Source: Bradyrhizobium sp. CCBAU 53338 (GTDB lineage Bacteria; Pseudomonadota; Alphaproteobacteria; Rhizobiales; Xanthobacteraceae). From it: DNA of 64,000 nucleotides. The translations under genes and the position numbers were made by a program. Below are positions 55,783 through 64,000 of this stretch, in pieces (the stretch's first letter is position 1; each line of letters starts with the position of its first letter). Location of the stretch: contig NZ_CP030049.1 of assembly GCF_015291665.1 (NCBI RefSeq), forward strand, positions 186,001 to 250,000. Direction: 5' to 3'. Under the pieces are notes generated by a model, which made no database searches, was not told where the DNA came from, and saw nothing but the letters and a program-made list of their open reading frames with translations.

Positions 55783-57165
55783 TTATTGCGGGTAGGACGG
55801 GACGGTCTTGAAGTCGCGGTCAACGCTTCGCCAAGTATCGGGCGTCGGCTGGTGCTTCGCCTCGCGATCGGCAATGACAAGATTGGCGAGGCCGAAGATG
55901 AGATCGCGCGTGCCGCGGTAGCCGACTGAGAGCTGGTGGCCGGCGCCAAGACGATCGAACATCGGGAAGCCAGCGCGAAAAAACGGGATGTTAAGGCGCG
56001 AGGCCGCCTGGCGGCCGTGCGAATGGGTGATGAGGAGATTGCAGCCGTGGGTCTTGGCAAGTTCCTCGAGATCTTCGAGATCTCCGATCAGGACCTCCTC
56101 CGTCCTGATACGCTGCAACACGGGGGAGGCTGTTGTGGTCACGGCGACTGCGATATTGGCACCCATGTCGTACAGCATGCTGGAGAGATCGAAGAGCAAG
56201 TCCGGCTCGGCGCCGATCGCCAGCTTACGGCCCCCGATGTAGAAATGCGCATCCAACATAGCATCCGCGAGTTGGCCGCGCTGCCGGCGGTACTTTAGCG
56301 GAACTGGCCGGTCACTGATCTTGCTCAGAAACGCGATGAACTCGTCGTTGGGAACGAGGCCGCAGAGGCGTTCGAACAAGCGAAATCGTACGCCTGTTTT
56401 CGCATACATGGCCTCCGCCGCACGTTGCATCTGCGCGCCGATCGCGATCGTCCATGCCGCCTGCCCCATTGTCGCAATCTCGTCGACCCCGATGCCGCCG
56501 ATCGTGGTGGGCGTGAACTCATCGGGAATTTGACCGTCGAGCGAACCGGCCAGGTCCGGCAGGAAGGATGGTTTCAGTCCGAAATCCTCCAGGATCGTCC
56601 GCAGCTCATTGAGATCGCCTGGCGTGAGGTGGCAGCCCGGCAGAACATTGATGCGAGCGGGATCCCGCGCCCGACCCGTCTCGACGGGATGGACCAGGAC
56701 TTCCACCATTCGTGCGACCGTCTTGTCCCAGCCGTCCTGGAACGCGCCCTTGAAATCCGGGGTCGAGACGTAAACCAGCGGAAGCCTTTCGAGCTGTGGG
56801 TGCTTTTGCTGAATCAGGTAAATGAATCGTTCGACGTCCTCTCCCTTTATCTCGGTCAGGCCGGTCGAATTGATCCCGATGATTTCCGGTTTCGCACCAT
56901 TGTAGATGTTAAGTATCGCCTGTTCGACATTTTCCTGACCGCCGAACACGGCCTCGACTTCACTCATTGCGGTGGTCTGCATCGGCACTGCCTCCCTGAA
57001 GTGCCGCACGAACAGGGTCAGGCCGAACGAGGTGCAGCCCTGGGAGCCGTGTAGCAGCGGCATCGCGCCGCGAAGGCCCATAAAGGCGAAAGAGCCGCCG
57101 ATCGGCTGGCTCATCTTGAGCGGATTGACCGTGCAGGATTTCTCGGAGGTGGAGACGATGGCCAT
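55783..57165 (-). CDS. nifN: FeMo-cofactor scaffold subunit NifN
   Basis: The 460-residue product is the beta-like subunit of the NifEN scaffold. SCTVNPLKMSQPIGGSFAFM and the HGSQGCTSFG loop carry the conserved cysteines; GINSTGLTEIKGEDVE and LPGCHLTPGDLNELR follow. ATG at 57165 lies 11 bp after the nifE stop; the longer frame runs into nifE. NifEN finishes FeMo-co before transfer to NifDK. Confidence 0.96.
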   Translation of the reverse strand: MAIVSTSEKSCTVNPLKMSQPIGGSFAFMGLRGAMPLLHGSQGCTSFGLTLFVRHFREAVPMQTTAMSEVEAVFGGQENVEQAILNIYNGAKPEIIGINSTGLTEIKGEDVERFIYLIQQKHPQLERLPLVYVSTPDFKGAFQDGWDKTVARMVEVLVHPVETGRARDPARINVLPGCHLTPGDLNELRTILEDFGLKPSFLPDLAGSLDGQIPDEFTPTTIGGIGVDEIATMGQAAWTIAIGAQMQRAAEAMYAKTGVRFRLFERLCGLVPNDEFIAFLSKISDRPVPLKYRRQRGQLADAMLDAHFYIGGRKLAIGAEPDLLFDLSSMLYDMGANIAVAVTTTASPVLQRIRTEEVLIGDLEDLEELAKTHGCNLLITHSHGRQAASRLNIPFFRAGFPMFDRLGAGHQLSVGYRGTRDLIFGLANLVIADREAKHQPTPDTWRSVDRDFKTVPSYPQ

Positions 57166-57176
57166 TGGCAGACGCC

Positions 57177-58739
57177 CTATTCCGACGCCTGGACGGCGCA
57201 TGTTGCCTGCGCAGCGGAAATGTGCCCAACGACCCACCTGCCCGAGGCATTGGCGCGTTCCTTGAATCCGGCGGCGCTGGAATGACCTCGCACGGCGGTG
57301 GAATTCTCTGCGGCGTGCGAATCCGTGTGCGGGATGTTGGTCTGCCGATTGACCTCCGCTTCGTCCCAAGGCGCGGGACGGCGTAGTTGGGTCCATATTG
57401 GATTGTAGAGCGCCTTATCAATCTCCTCCATCAGCTTGACCATGCCAATATACCCCATGTACGCCTGAGAACGCTCCTGGTTGATGTCAAGCCAAGGTAT
57501 CATCGCCTTCAGCGCGACGAACTGCGACTTGCCGCCGGAGAGCATCATATCAGCCCGGGAGTTCATCAACATTTTGTAGATGTCGCGCGGCGCCGCTTCC
57601 TCGATCATAAGGGCGTGCCGGCCCATCAGCTCCTTGATGCGGTCTTTGTCCTCTTTGGTGGACTTCTTCACGGAGGTGCCGGCGATCTCTAGACCGGCCT
57701 CCTGCAGCGCCGCGACCACCGACCACGACTTAACACCGCCGGTGATCAACAGAACCTTCTTACCCTTGAATCGTGGTTTGAAGCGCTCGATCGCCGCGCG
57801 TACCCTTGCTTCCTCACGCATGATGACAGCCTCGGTACGCCCTCCAAGCTCCAGCGGCGCGCCGCGCTCGATCAGCATGCGCGCGATCGTCCGCAAGGAG
57901 TTGCTGGAATCCTGCACGCCGTAGAACGAGCCCTCGAAGTAGGGAATGCCGTAGCGTTCCTCCATCTTACGGGCGACGTTTATCATCGCCTTGGAACACA
58001 CTAGCATCGCAGCCTTTGCGCGATGCGAACAGGCCAGCTCGTGATATTTCCCATCGCCGGAGATACAAGAAAGGATGCGGATGCCAAGTTCATCGAGCAG
58101 CGGTTTGATCTGCCAGAACTCGCCGGACAAGTTGTATTCGCCGATGATATTGATGTCGTAGGGAGTGGTATAGTCCGGTTCCTCAGTGCCGATCACATGC
58201 TCAAGCAGCGCCTCGCCGGCAAGCTTGTTTCCGAGGTTCTTGGACCCGACGAACCCCGGCGAATTTACAGGAATGATAGGCTTACCGAACTTGGCCACGG
58301 CAGCCTTGCACACGGCCTTGATGTCGTCGCCAATCGCGGCTGGCACGCAGGTTTGGTAAACAAAGACAGCCGGCGGATCGAACTTGCCGATCACCTCCCC
58401 GATCGCTTGATAAAGGCGCTTTTCGCCGCCAAAGATTACATCGGTTTCGTTCATGTCGGTCGTGAAGCTTCGGCGCCAGAGATCGGAGCCTGAGGAGGCG
58501 CTGCCTCGGTTGTCCCAGGAATTGCCCTCGCAGGCGATTGGGCCGTGGACCAGATGCGCAACGTCGGTGAACGGCTGTAGCGCGATTTTGGCGCCGTCGA
58601 ATGCGCATCCGCCGCCCGCCTCTCCTGGCTTCAACTGCCTAGTGCACCCCATAGTACGTTCGGCCGCCGTCTTGTTGTCGTTTCTGCCACAACCCGGCTC
58701 GTTGAAGACGTCCTCGATGGCGGACGTGTCGACGCTCAT
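57177..58739 (-). CDS. nifE: FeMo-cofactor scaffold subunit NifE
   Basis: The 520-residue product is the alpha-like subunit of NifEN. Cluster cysteines are in GGGCAFDGAKIAL, GPIACEGNSWDNRG and VYQTCVPAAIGDDIKAV. The last 60 residues (after WTQLRRPAPWDEAEVN) are an extension with no obvious fold, which I recall from other Bradyrhizobium NifE. It follows nifK by 117 bp and is cotranscribed with nifDK. Confidence 0.97.
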   Translation of the reverse strand: MSVDTSAIEDVFNEPGCGRNDNKTAAERTMGCTRQLKPGEAGGGCAFDGAKIALQPFTDVAHLVHGPIACEGNSWDNRGSASSGSDLWRRSFTTDMNETDVIFGGEKRLYQAIGEVIGKFDPPAVFVYQTCVPAAIGDDIKAVCKAAVAKFGKPIIPVNSPGFVGSKNLGNKLAGEALLEHVIGTEEPDYTTPYDINIIGEYNLSGEFWQIKPLLDELGIRILSCISGDGKYHELACSHRAKAAMLVCSKAMINVARKMEERYGIPYFEGSFYGVQDSSNSLRTIARMLIERGAPLELGGRTEAVIMREEARVRAAIERFKPRFKGKKVLLITGGVKSWSVVAALQEAGLEIAGTSVKKSTKEDKDRIKELMGRHALMIEEAAPRDIYKMLMNSRADMMLSGGKSQFVALKAMIPWLDINQERSQAYMGYIGMVKLMEEIDKALYNPIWTQLRRPAPWDEAEVNRQTNIPHTDSHAAENSTAVRGHSSAAGFKERANASGRWVVGHISAAQATCAVQASE

Positions 58740-58856
58740 ACGTATCTCCTATTTTCTTCGACCCGCCGCGCGAGCCTTGTGCCGCGACGTGGATCTTTCT
58801 GGCTAGACACCGGCCGTCGACCCTGCTCTGGCCGGCGCTAGACCAAATCATTTACG

Positions 58857-60401
58857 TCAGCGGATGATATCAAAGCTATAGTCCGCTCCAGTCCTGTCCA
58901 TCTGGTCCAGGACCTTGTCCAGTATCTTGACAAGAACGTTTATGCCGCCCTGATAACCCCAGACGGGATACCGATGTTGATGGTGCCGATCGAACACAGG
59001 GAAACCGATGCGGATCAGTGGCGTCCCGGTATCGCGCTCGAGGTACTTCCCGTAGGTGTTGCCAATCAGGTAATCGACCGGCTCAGTGCATAATAGGGAG
59101 CGCATGTGCCAGAGATCTTTGCCGGGATATGCAGAGCAGTTCTTGCCAAACAGTGAACTAACAAACAGTTCCTCCATTTTCTCTGCCCAAGCCTTGCCAC
59201 CATTCGTAGACAGCACATGAGCCGGCTCTGCACCGAGCTCCAGGAGGAATGAAGAGAGCCCGTAGCAGAGATCCGGATCGCCGTAGATCGCGAACTTCTT
59301 GCCGTGCAGATACGCACTGGAGTCTGCCATGGCGTCCACGAGACGGCCGCGCTCCCGCTCCAATGCCTTCGCGATCGGCTTGCCGGTCATGCGGGACACA
59401 GTCATTAGGAATTCGTCCGTCGCGCTGACACCGATGGGGTAGTTGAAGGCGGCAACCTCATGACCGTGCCCCTCGACGAAGGACAGTGTCTTCTCGGTGC
59501 AGTGTTGCTGCATGGAGATCGTGGCTTTGGCATGGATCGCGTTAGCCGCGTCCTCCAGCGTGGTGCCGCCATCATACATGCGGAACTCGCCGTCGGTCGG
59601 AGTATCGAAGACATCGCTGTTGTCGGCGAGTATAGTATATTCGATTCCCATCAACTCGAAGACGCGCTTAATTTCCCGGATGTTCCCGACCGTGTACCCG
59701 TCGAACCCACCGATGAAATTAATCTTGCCGTTCACCTTGCGCTCTAGTTTGGAGGCGGTGCCTGCCTTGCCATCCCAGAAGTGCTCAAGGATGCTCTTCA
59801 GCGCATTGTCATACCCGGTCACGTGGCTGCCGACAAAGGCAGGTGTATGAGCGAAGGGAACATCATATTGTGCCGGGACTGACCCCTTCTCCTTCGCTGT
59901 CTTGATGAAGGCGTTCAGGTCATCCCCGATCACTTCGGCCATGCACGTGGTGGAAACCGCGATCATCTTGGGCTTGTATATGTTGTAAGCGTTAGCGAGC
60001 CCGTCAATCATGTTGTTTAGACCACCGAACACCCCGGCGTCCTCAGTCATCGAGGAAGAGACGCAGGAGCTTGGCTCCTTAAAGTGTCTCGAAAGATGAC
60101 TTCGGTAGTATGCGACGCAACCCTGTGAGCCGTGAACGAAGGGCAGCGTGCCCTCAAAACCGGAGGCAGCGAACACCGCACCGAGTGGCTGGCAGGCCTT
60201 GGCGGGGTTCACAGTCAATGCTTCACGCGCGAAGTTCTTCTCGCGGTATTCTCGCGTCTTTGACCATTCGCTGATCCGCTCGACTTCCCTTTGGTCATGC
60301 GGGTTCTCGAACAGCGCCTTCTTTTTGGCGAGCATTTGCTGATATTCCGGACCTCGGAATAGATCCAAGTGATCGAGGACGTGTTCGGCATTCTGTGTCA
60401 A
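58857..60401 (-). CDS. nifK: Nitrogenase MoFe protein beta chain
   Basis: The 514-residue beta subunit holds P-cluster cysteines in [26 protein letters not shown] and [31 protein letters not shown] is also diagnostic. I chose TTG at 60401 because GGAGAG lies 7 bp upstream and the product then starts like known NifK ([20 protein letters not shown]); no ATG fits. It follows nifD by 85 bp. With NifD it forms the alpha2beta2 dinitrogenase. Confidence 0.96.
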   Translation of the reverse strand: MTQNAEHVLDHLDLFRGPEYQQMLAKKKALFENPHDQREVERISEWSKTREYREKNFAREALTVNPAKACQPLGAVFAASGFEGTLPFVHGSQGCVAYYRSHLSRHFKEPSSCVSSSMTEDAGVFGGLNNMIDGLANAYNIYKPKMIAVSTTCMAEVIGDDLNAFIKTAKEKGSVPAQYDVPFAHTPAFVGSHVTGYDNALKSILEHFWDGKAGTASKLERKVNGKINFIGGFDGYTVGNIREIKRVFELMGIEYTILADNSDVFDTPTDGEFRMYDGGTTLEDAANAIHAKATISMQQHCTEKTLSFVEGHGHEVAAFNYPIGVSATDEFLMTVSRMTGKPIAKALERERGRLVDAMADSSAYLHGKKFAIYGDPDLCYGLSSFLLELGAEPAHVLSTNGGKAWAEKMEELFVSSLFGKNCSAYPGKDLWHMRSLLCTEPVDYLIGNTYGKYLERDTGTPLIRIGFPVFDRHHQHRYPVWGYQGGINVLVKILDKVLDQMDRTGADYSFDIIR

Positions 60402-60486
60402 CGCGGCACTCTCCTTTTCGGCGATTGGTTTATCGACTAGGTTGGCCCGCCTTCTCGCATAGGCGGAGCCAGATCTGTGCATTCCT

Positions 60487-61989
60487 TTATTCCGCGGCCA
60501 TTAGGCCTGGCGCTGGAGTATCCTTCCAAGGTGCCTTGAGTTTCTTCCAGACGGGCGAGTTTATTGCCATGTCCATGTCACGAGCGAAGATCGCGAAGCC
60601 GTCATAGCCGTGATAAGGACCGGAATAGTCCCAGGAGTGCATTTGACGGAATGGAATGCCCATTTTCTGGAAGACGTACTTCTCCTTTATGCCGGAGCCG
60701 ACGAGATCTGGCTGAATGGTCTCGACGAAACGCTCAAACTCGTAGCCCGTGACGTCGTCATAGATCAGTGTGCCGTCCTTTAAGTAGTGCTGAGCAGTGC
60801 GCTGGTAGTCGTCATGATGGCCGAATTCGTAGCCCGTTCCTACGACCTCCATACCAAGGTCCTCATAGGCGCCGATTACGTGGCGGGGACGCAAGCCGCC
60901 GACGAACAGCATCACTGTCTTGCCCTGGAGGCGGGGGCGGTACTTCTCAATTACCGAGGCCATCAGCGGCTGGTACTTGGCGATCACACGCTCGGCACCT
61001 TCCTTGATGCGTTCGTCGAAGAAGCTGGCAATTTTGCGCAGCGAATCGGCGATCTTGGAAGGGCCAAAGAAGTTGTACTCGCACCATGGAATGCCGAACT
61101 TTTCCTCCATGTGTCGGGAGATGTAGTTCATCGAACGGTAGCAGTGCAATAGGTTGAGCTTCGCCCTGGGCGTTGCTTCCAGTTCGGCGAGGCTGCCGTC
61201 GCCGGACCATTGCGCAATCACACGCAGGCCCATCTCTTCGAGCAGGATACGCGATGACCAAGCGTCCCCACCGATATTGTAGTCGCCGATGATCGTGACA
61301 TCGTAGGGCGTTGACTCGAACGCGGGTGTCGCTTCCGGCGACACTCTGTCCAGGATCCAGTCCCGCAGCGCATCGTTGGCGATGTGGTGGCCAAGCGACT
61401 GCGAGACGCCGCGAAACCCTTCGCAGCGAACCGGTACAATGGTCTTGCCATTGTGTTCCTTTGACTTCGCCTTCGACACAGCCTCGATGTCGTCGCCGAT
61501 AAGGCCGATCGGGCACTCGGACTGAATCGTAATGCCGTGGTTGAGCGGAAAGAGCTCCTGAAGTTCGTCAATGACCTTACCGAGCTTCTTGTCGCCGCCA
61601 AACACGATGTCTTTCTCCTGGAAGTCGGAGGTGAACTGCATGGTGACGAAGCTGTCGATTCCGGTCTTGCCTATGTAGTAATTGCGGCGTGCAGCCCAGG
61701 AATATTGGCCGCAGCCGACCGGACCGTGGCTGATGTTAATCATGTCCTTGATCGGGCCCCACACGACCCCCTTGGAGCCAGCGTATGCACAGCCGCGAGT
61801 CGTCATTACTCCGGGGATCGACTTCAGGTTCGACTTAACCCCGCAATCGTGCTTACCCGCCTCGTGTACGTTCAGGTGTTTGGCGCGGCGCTTGGCGGTC
61901 TTTTCCGGGTAGATTTTTAAGGCCTCATCGATCAGTTGCTTGTTGCGGGCCTTCATCTCCGCGGCGCTCTGGGTAGTGACTATGCTCAT
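60487..61989 (-). CDS. nifD: Nitrogenase MoFe protein alpha chain
   Basis: The 500-residue alpha subunit carries P-cluster cysteines in [24 protein letters not shown] and [11 protein letters not shown]. The FeMo-co ligand cysteine is in [20 protein letters not shown] and the ligand histidine in [19 protein letters not shown] at 61989 gives the family start and length. AGGA precedes it. It is the first gene of nifDKENX with its own sigma54 promoter and NifA site. Confidence 0.98.
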   Translation of the reverse strand: MSIVTTQSAAEMKARNKQLIDEALKIYPEKTAKRRAKHLNVHEAGKHDCGVKSNLKSIPGVMTTRGCAYAGSKGVVWGPIKDMINISHGPVGCGQYSWAARRNYYIGKTGIDSFVTMQFTSDFQEKDIVFGGDKKLGKVIDELQELFPLNHGITIQSECPIGLIGDDIEAVSKAKSKEHNGKTIVPVRCEGFRGVSQSLGHHIANDALRDWILDRVSPEATPAFESTPYDVTIIGDYNIGGDAWSSRILLEEMGLRVIAQWSGDGSLAELEATPRAKLNLLHCYRSMNYISRHMEEKFGIPWCEYNFFGPSKIADSLRKIASFFDERIKEGAERVIAKYQPLMASVIEKYRPRLQGKTVMLFVGGLRPRHVIGAYEDLGMEVVGTGYEFGHHDDYQRTAQHYLKDGTLIYDDVTGYEFERFVETIQPDLVGSGIKEKYVFQKMGIPFRQMHSWDYSGPYHGYDGFAIFARDMDMAINSPVWKKLKAPWKDTPAPGLMAAE

Positions 61990-62084
61990 ACGAATTCCTC
62001 GGATGCGGTGCTTGAACGATCGGGCGCCTTGCGCGGCGCGCGCTTCTGGCGATCTATTAACGCGAGGCTGCATTAGAAGGCGTT

Positions 62085-62100
62085 TGCAACAAGTGTGCCG
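62085..62100 (-). promoter_or_regulatory. Sigma54 -24/-12 promoter of nifD
   Basis: Minus strand CGGCACACTTGTTGCA fits the consensus except the first base, the same deviation as at nifH. The leader would be about 85 nt. Confidence 0.85.
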
Positions 62101-62200
62101 ACGGATAGGAAGGAAAAAGGTCGGAGGCAGACAGCGTCGATGCACCCGATTGTCGCAAAGTGGACGTAGCCGCGTGCTGATATGTTCTTACTCGTAGCAT

Positions 62201-62216
62201 TGTTCGAAATGTGACA
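62201..62216. promoter_or_regulatory. NifA upstream activator site of nifD
   Basis: TGTTCGAAATGTGACA fits TGT-N10-ACA exactly, about 100 bp upstream of the -24 element. Confidence 0.8.
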
Positions 62217-62576
62217 TGCCCCGTCGAGCCATATTAGCGGGACTTGTTTTATAAAGGCCGCGCTTAATAAATTTCACCTTCTGGCCGCCGCCCCTTGGGC
62301 ATCGGGGCTAGCGTCTATGTGGCAGCTCATAAAAAATGTTCCTGCGGCCGGAATGGAACGTGGGCCAAAACGTGGTATCTCTCAGGCGAGAGGCGTGCCA
62401 TCGCGGTCGCGCCGCGGCGTGCGAGCAACGGCGCTATCCTGGCTCGTACGGCGTGGCCGTTGGATCGAAACTGCGGAATCAGGAATTGCTAGTCGGGAGT
62501 AACGCGAGCGCTCAACGCTCCATGCGGGAGCTGCCAATTAATCGATCGCGCGTGAGTAACTCTTCTTGGTGTCTGA
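62217..62576. other. Spacer between fixR and the nifD control region
   Basis: No gene or nifA remnant was recognised on either strand. In B. japonicum nifA follows fixR; here this spacer does instead. Confidence 0.45.
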
Positions 62577-63407
62577 TCACACATGCTGCCCTCCATTTGC
62601 AGGCACTTCGGCACCTGTGACATAGCTGGCAGCCTCCGAGCAAAGGAAGAAGATAACCTTCGCGACCTCGTCCGGTGTTCCGACCCGGTGCATCGGGATA
62701 GTTGGGATCAAATTGGTTTCTGTCTCCGGCGACAGAATGTCTGTCTTGATCTCGCCTGGTGCAATAGCATTGACGCGAATCCCGTAAGGCGCATAGTCAT
62801 GCGCCATCTCGCGGGTCAAGCACGAAAGTGCCGCCTTTGATGTCGCATAGGCAGTACCGGCATACGGATGCACTCTCGATCCGGCGATCGAGGTGACGTT
62901 CACGATTGCACCAGAAGCGAGCGTTAGCTGATGGAAGAGCCCCTGCGAGAACATGATGGGTGCGAGCAAATTGACATGGAACACGCTCTTCCAGGTGTCG
63001 ACCGGAGTGTTCAGCGAATTTAATCGGGTGCCGTCAGCGGCCTTCGGGGAAATGCCCGCATTGTTGATAAGCGCATGCAGAGGGCCGCCATTGAGCCGCT
63101 CCTTGATCTCCGCGATCGCGTGCTGCAACGCTCGAGAGTCGCTAAGTTCGGCTTGAATATGGTTGTCCAATCCTGCTTCCCAAGGACAACGGCTACCCTC
63201 GAATGGCTGCCGAGAACACGTGATGATCCGCCATCCAGCTGCCGAAAACAATTTGCCGGTCGCGTGGCCTATACCGCGGGAAGCACCAGTCAATACGAGC
63301 GTCTTCCCCTCGGCATTTTGAGTGCGCCGCTTATTGCTAGATGGGCACGCGGCGGGCGCTGGCGCGCCATCTGTTACATTTTGGCGGTCCAGCAGATTGA
63401 GGGTCAC
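62577..63407 (-). CDS. fixR: FixR-like short-chain dehydrogenase/reductase
   Basis: The 276-residue SDR has the nucleotide motif TGASRGIGHATG, NNAG in LHALINNAGISP, the catalytic serine in NVTSIAGSRVH and the YxxxK motif in YATSKAALSCLTRE. The N-terminus (VTLNLLDRQNVTDG, SSNKRRTQNAEGKTLVLTGA) matches my memory of FixR of B. japonicum. GTG at 63407 follows AGGAG by 6 bp. FixR is the first gene of fixR-nifA in B. japonicum; here nifD follows instead. Its reaction is unknown and it is not essential for fixation in the model strain. Confidence 0.85.
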   Translation of the reverse strand: MTLNLLDRQNVTDGAPAPAACPSSNKRRTQNAEGKTLVLTGASRGIGHATGKLFSAAGWRIITCSRQPFEGSRCPWEAGLDNHIQAELSDSRALQHAIAEIKERLNGGPLHALINNAGISPKAADGTRLNSLNTPVDTWKSVFHVNLLAPIMFSQGLFHQLTLASGAIVNVTSIAGSRVHPYAGTAYATSKAALSCLTREMAHDYAPYGIRVNAIAPGEIKTDILSPETETNLIPTIPMHRVGTPDEVAKVIFFLCSEAASYVTGAEVPANGGQHV

Positions 63408-63464
63408 GCGAAGCTCCTGATAGCGCCTCGGCGGGCGCACTCTAATGATGCTAGCAGGTGGCCC

Positions 63465-63480
63465 TGCAGGACCCGGGCCA
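63465..63480 (-). promoter_or_regulatory. Sigma54-like promoter of fixR
   Basis: Minus strand TGGCCCGGGTCCTGCA keeps the invariant GG and GC at the right spacing and matches 14 of 16 consensus positions. Confidence 0.65.
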
Positions 63481-63510
63481 CGCGTCTCCTGGCCGGTAGT
63501 CGCGATGTGC

Positions 63511-63535
63511 GCGGCTCGATGTCGCTTACGCGACA
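63511..63535 (-). promoter_or_regulatory. RegR-like box and NifA-type site of fixR
   Basis: Minus strand GCGACATCGAGCCGC (63511-63525) fits the RegR box consensus GNG(A/G)C(A/G)TTNNGNCGC as I remember it, with one mismatch. It overlaps TGTCGCTTACGCGACA (63520-63535), a perfect TGT-N10-ACA palindrome. The box is centred about 65 bp before the predicted start, as in B. japonicum. Confidence 0.6.
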
Positions 63536-64000
63536 TGTAGAGTGTAGGACGAGGCGGGCCGCTTTGATTCGGAGCGTGGCGTGCCGCGTCATCACACTCC
63601 AACAAGCGAGGCTCGTCGACAGATCCCGCTTGAACAGAACGGCGTCTAGACGGCACGGCACGGCCGCTACATGAAACTGAAAACCGGCGCTCATTGGGTA
63701 TGATCCTGTCAGCTTACTGGTAAGCGCCGATTCGGGTCACGCTGGCGTACCCGGCGCCGCAGCGGTCGCTACAGGACGCCCGAGGACACGAGCGAGAGAG
63801 TTTCTCCGCAGCGTCCCGACGCACCGTCATCGATGCCATCGGGTGTCCGCCTTCGTTCCTGGTAGTTGTGTATGTCTTGGCATCACGGCCGTCTCCTGCT
63901 GCACAAAGATGTTGTTGCCGCTGACTTGCGGACAAGCCGGCCGACCGCTATGGCCTTGTGCTTTTGAAGCGCAATCATTGAGAGCTCGGCTGGAGGCGAA
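63536..64000. other. No recognisable gene at the right end
   Basis: Short frames on both strands without motifs. The window ends here, so a gene may start outside. Confidence 0.35.

Noticed and set aside
57177..57360. NifE C-terminal extension as a novel domain
   Set aside because: I recall longer NifE C-termini in Bradyrhizobium, so it is probably ordinary.
61990..62576. Searched for a nifA remnant between fixR and nifD
   Set aside because: No AAA+ or helix-turn-helix segment could be read in any frame.

Overview
The window reads as part of a symbiosis island of a Bradyrhizobium-type alphaproteobacterium (inference). The basis is a nitrogenase cluster in rhizobial order (nifDKENX, fdxB, an IscA-type gene, nifT, nifB, fdxN, nifZ, nifH, nifQ, nifW, fixABCX), a fixR-type SDR gene, sigma54/NifA promoter signatures, and many broken insertion sequences mixed with accessory genes.

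Layout. (1) 0.8-10.7 kb: a catabolic locus. A GntR/FCD regulator and an aminotransferase face a plus-strand run of HMG-CoA-lyase-like, class III CoA-transferase, ABC transporter (binding protein, ATPase, permease), tryptophan 2,3-dioxygenase and kynureninase genes. (2) 11.3-16.5 kb: an IS630 remnant, an EAL-domain remnant and a Fic remnant, then an IS66 element (12690-15863) with a perfect 8-bp target duplication, inserted directly at the -35 box of a hicAB toxin-antitoxin operon. (3) 17-20.6 kb: a frameshifted Fic gene and an intact hipBA pair. (4) 20.9-28.6 kb: a minus-strand sulfonate/taurine-type operon (TauD-like dioxygenase, ABC transporter, flavoprotein with a frameshift, dicluster ferredoxin) opposite a flavin-dependent monooxygenase of the NtaA/DszA family. 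(5) 28.6-37.6 kb: small genes (PilZ, S1/P1 nuclease, DUF2934 and others), an intact Fic protein behind a long inverted repeat, and a tight two-gene module of a DprA-like protein and a HAD-phosphoribosyltransferase-zinc-ribbon fusion. (6) 37.6-39.4 kb: panB-panC. (7) 39.5-63.4 kb: the nif/fix region, all on the minus strand, interrupted by IS481 and IS5 remnants, ending with fixR upstream of nifD.

How the genes work together. nifHDK encode nitrogenase. nifENBXQ and the Fe-S proteins build FeMo-co. nifWZT are accessory maturation factors. fixABCX supply electrons through an ETF-type flavoprotein complex. Sigma54 -24/-12 elements paired with NifA-type TGT-N10-ACA sites (one imperfect) stand before nifH, nifD, the IscA-type/nifT pair, nifB and fixR. 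No nifA, nifS or nifV is seen in the window, so these functions must come from elsewhere in the genome.

The most interesting unexplained unit is the dprA-like plus HAD-PRTase-zinc-ribbon pair at 33.2-35.4 kb. Second is the fixR promoter, which keeps a RegR-like box and a sigma54 element although nifA does not follow fixR. All identifications come from reading motifs by eye; no database search was run.
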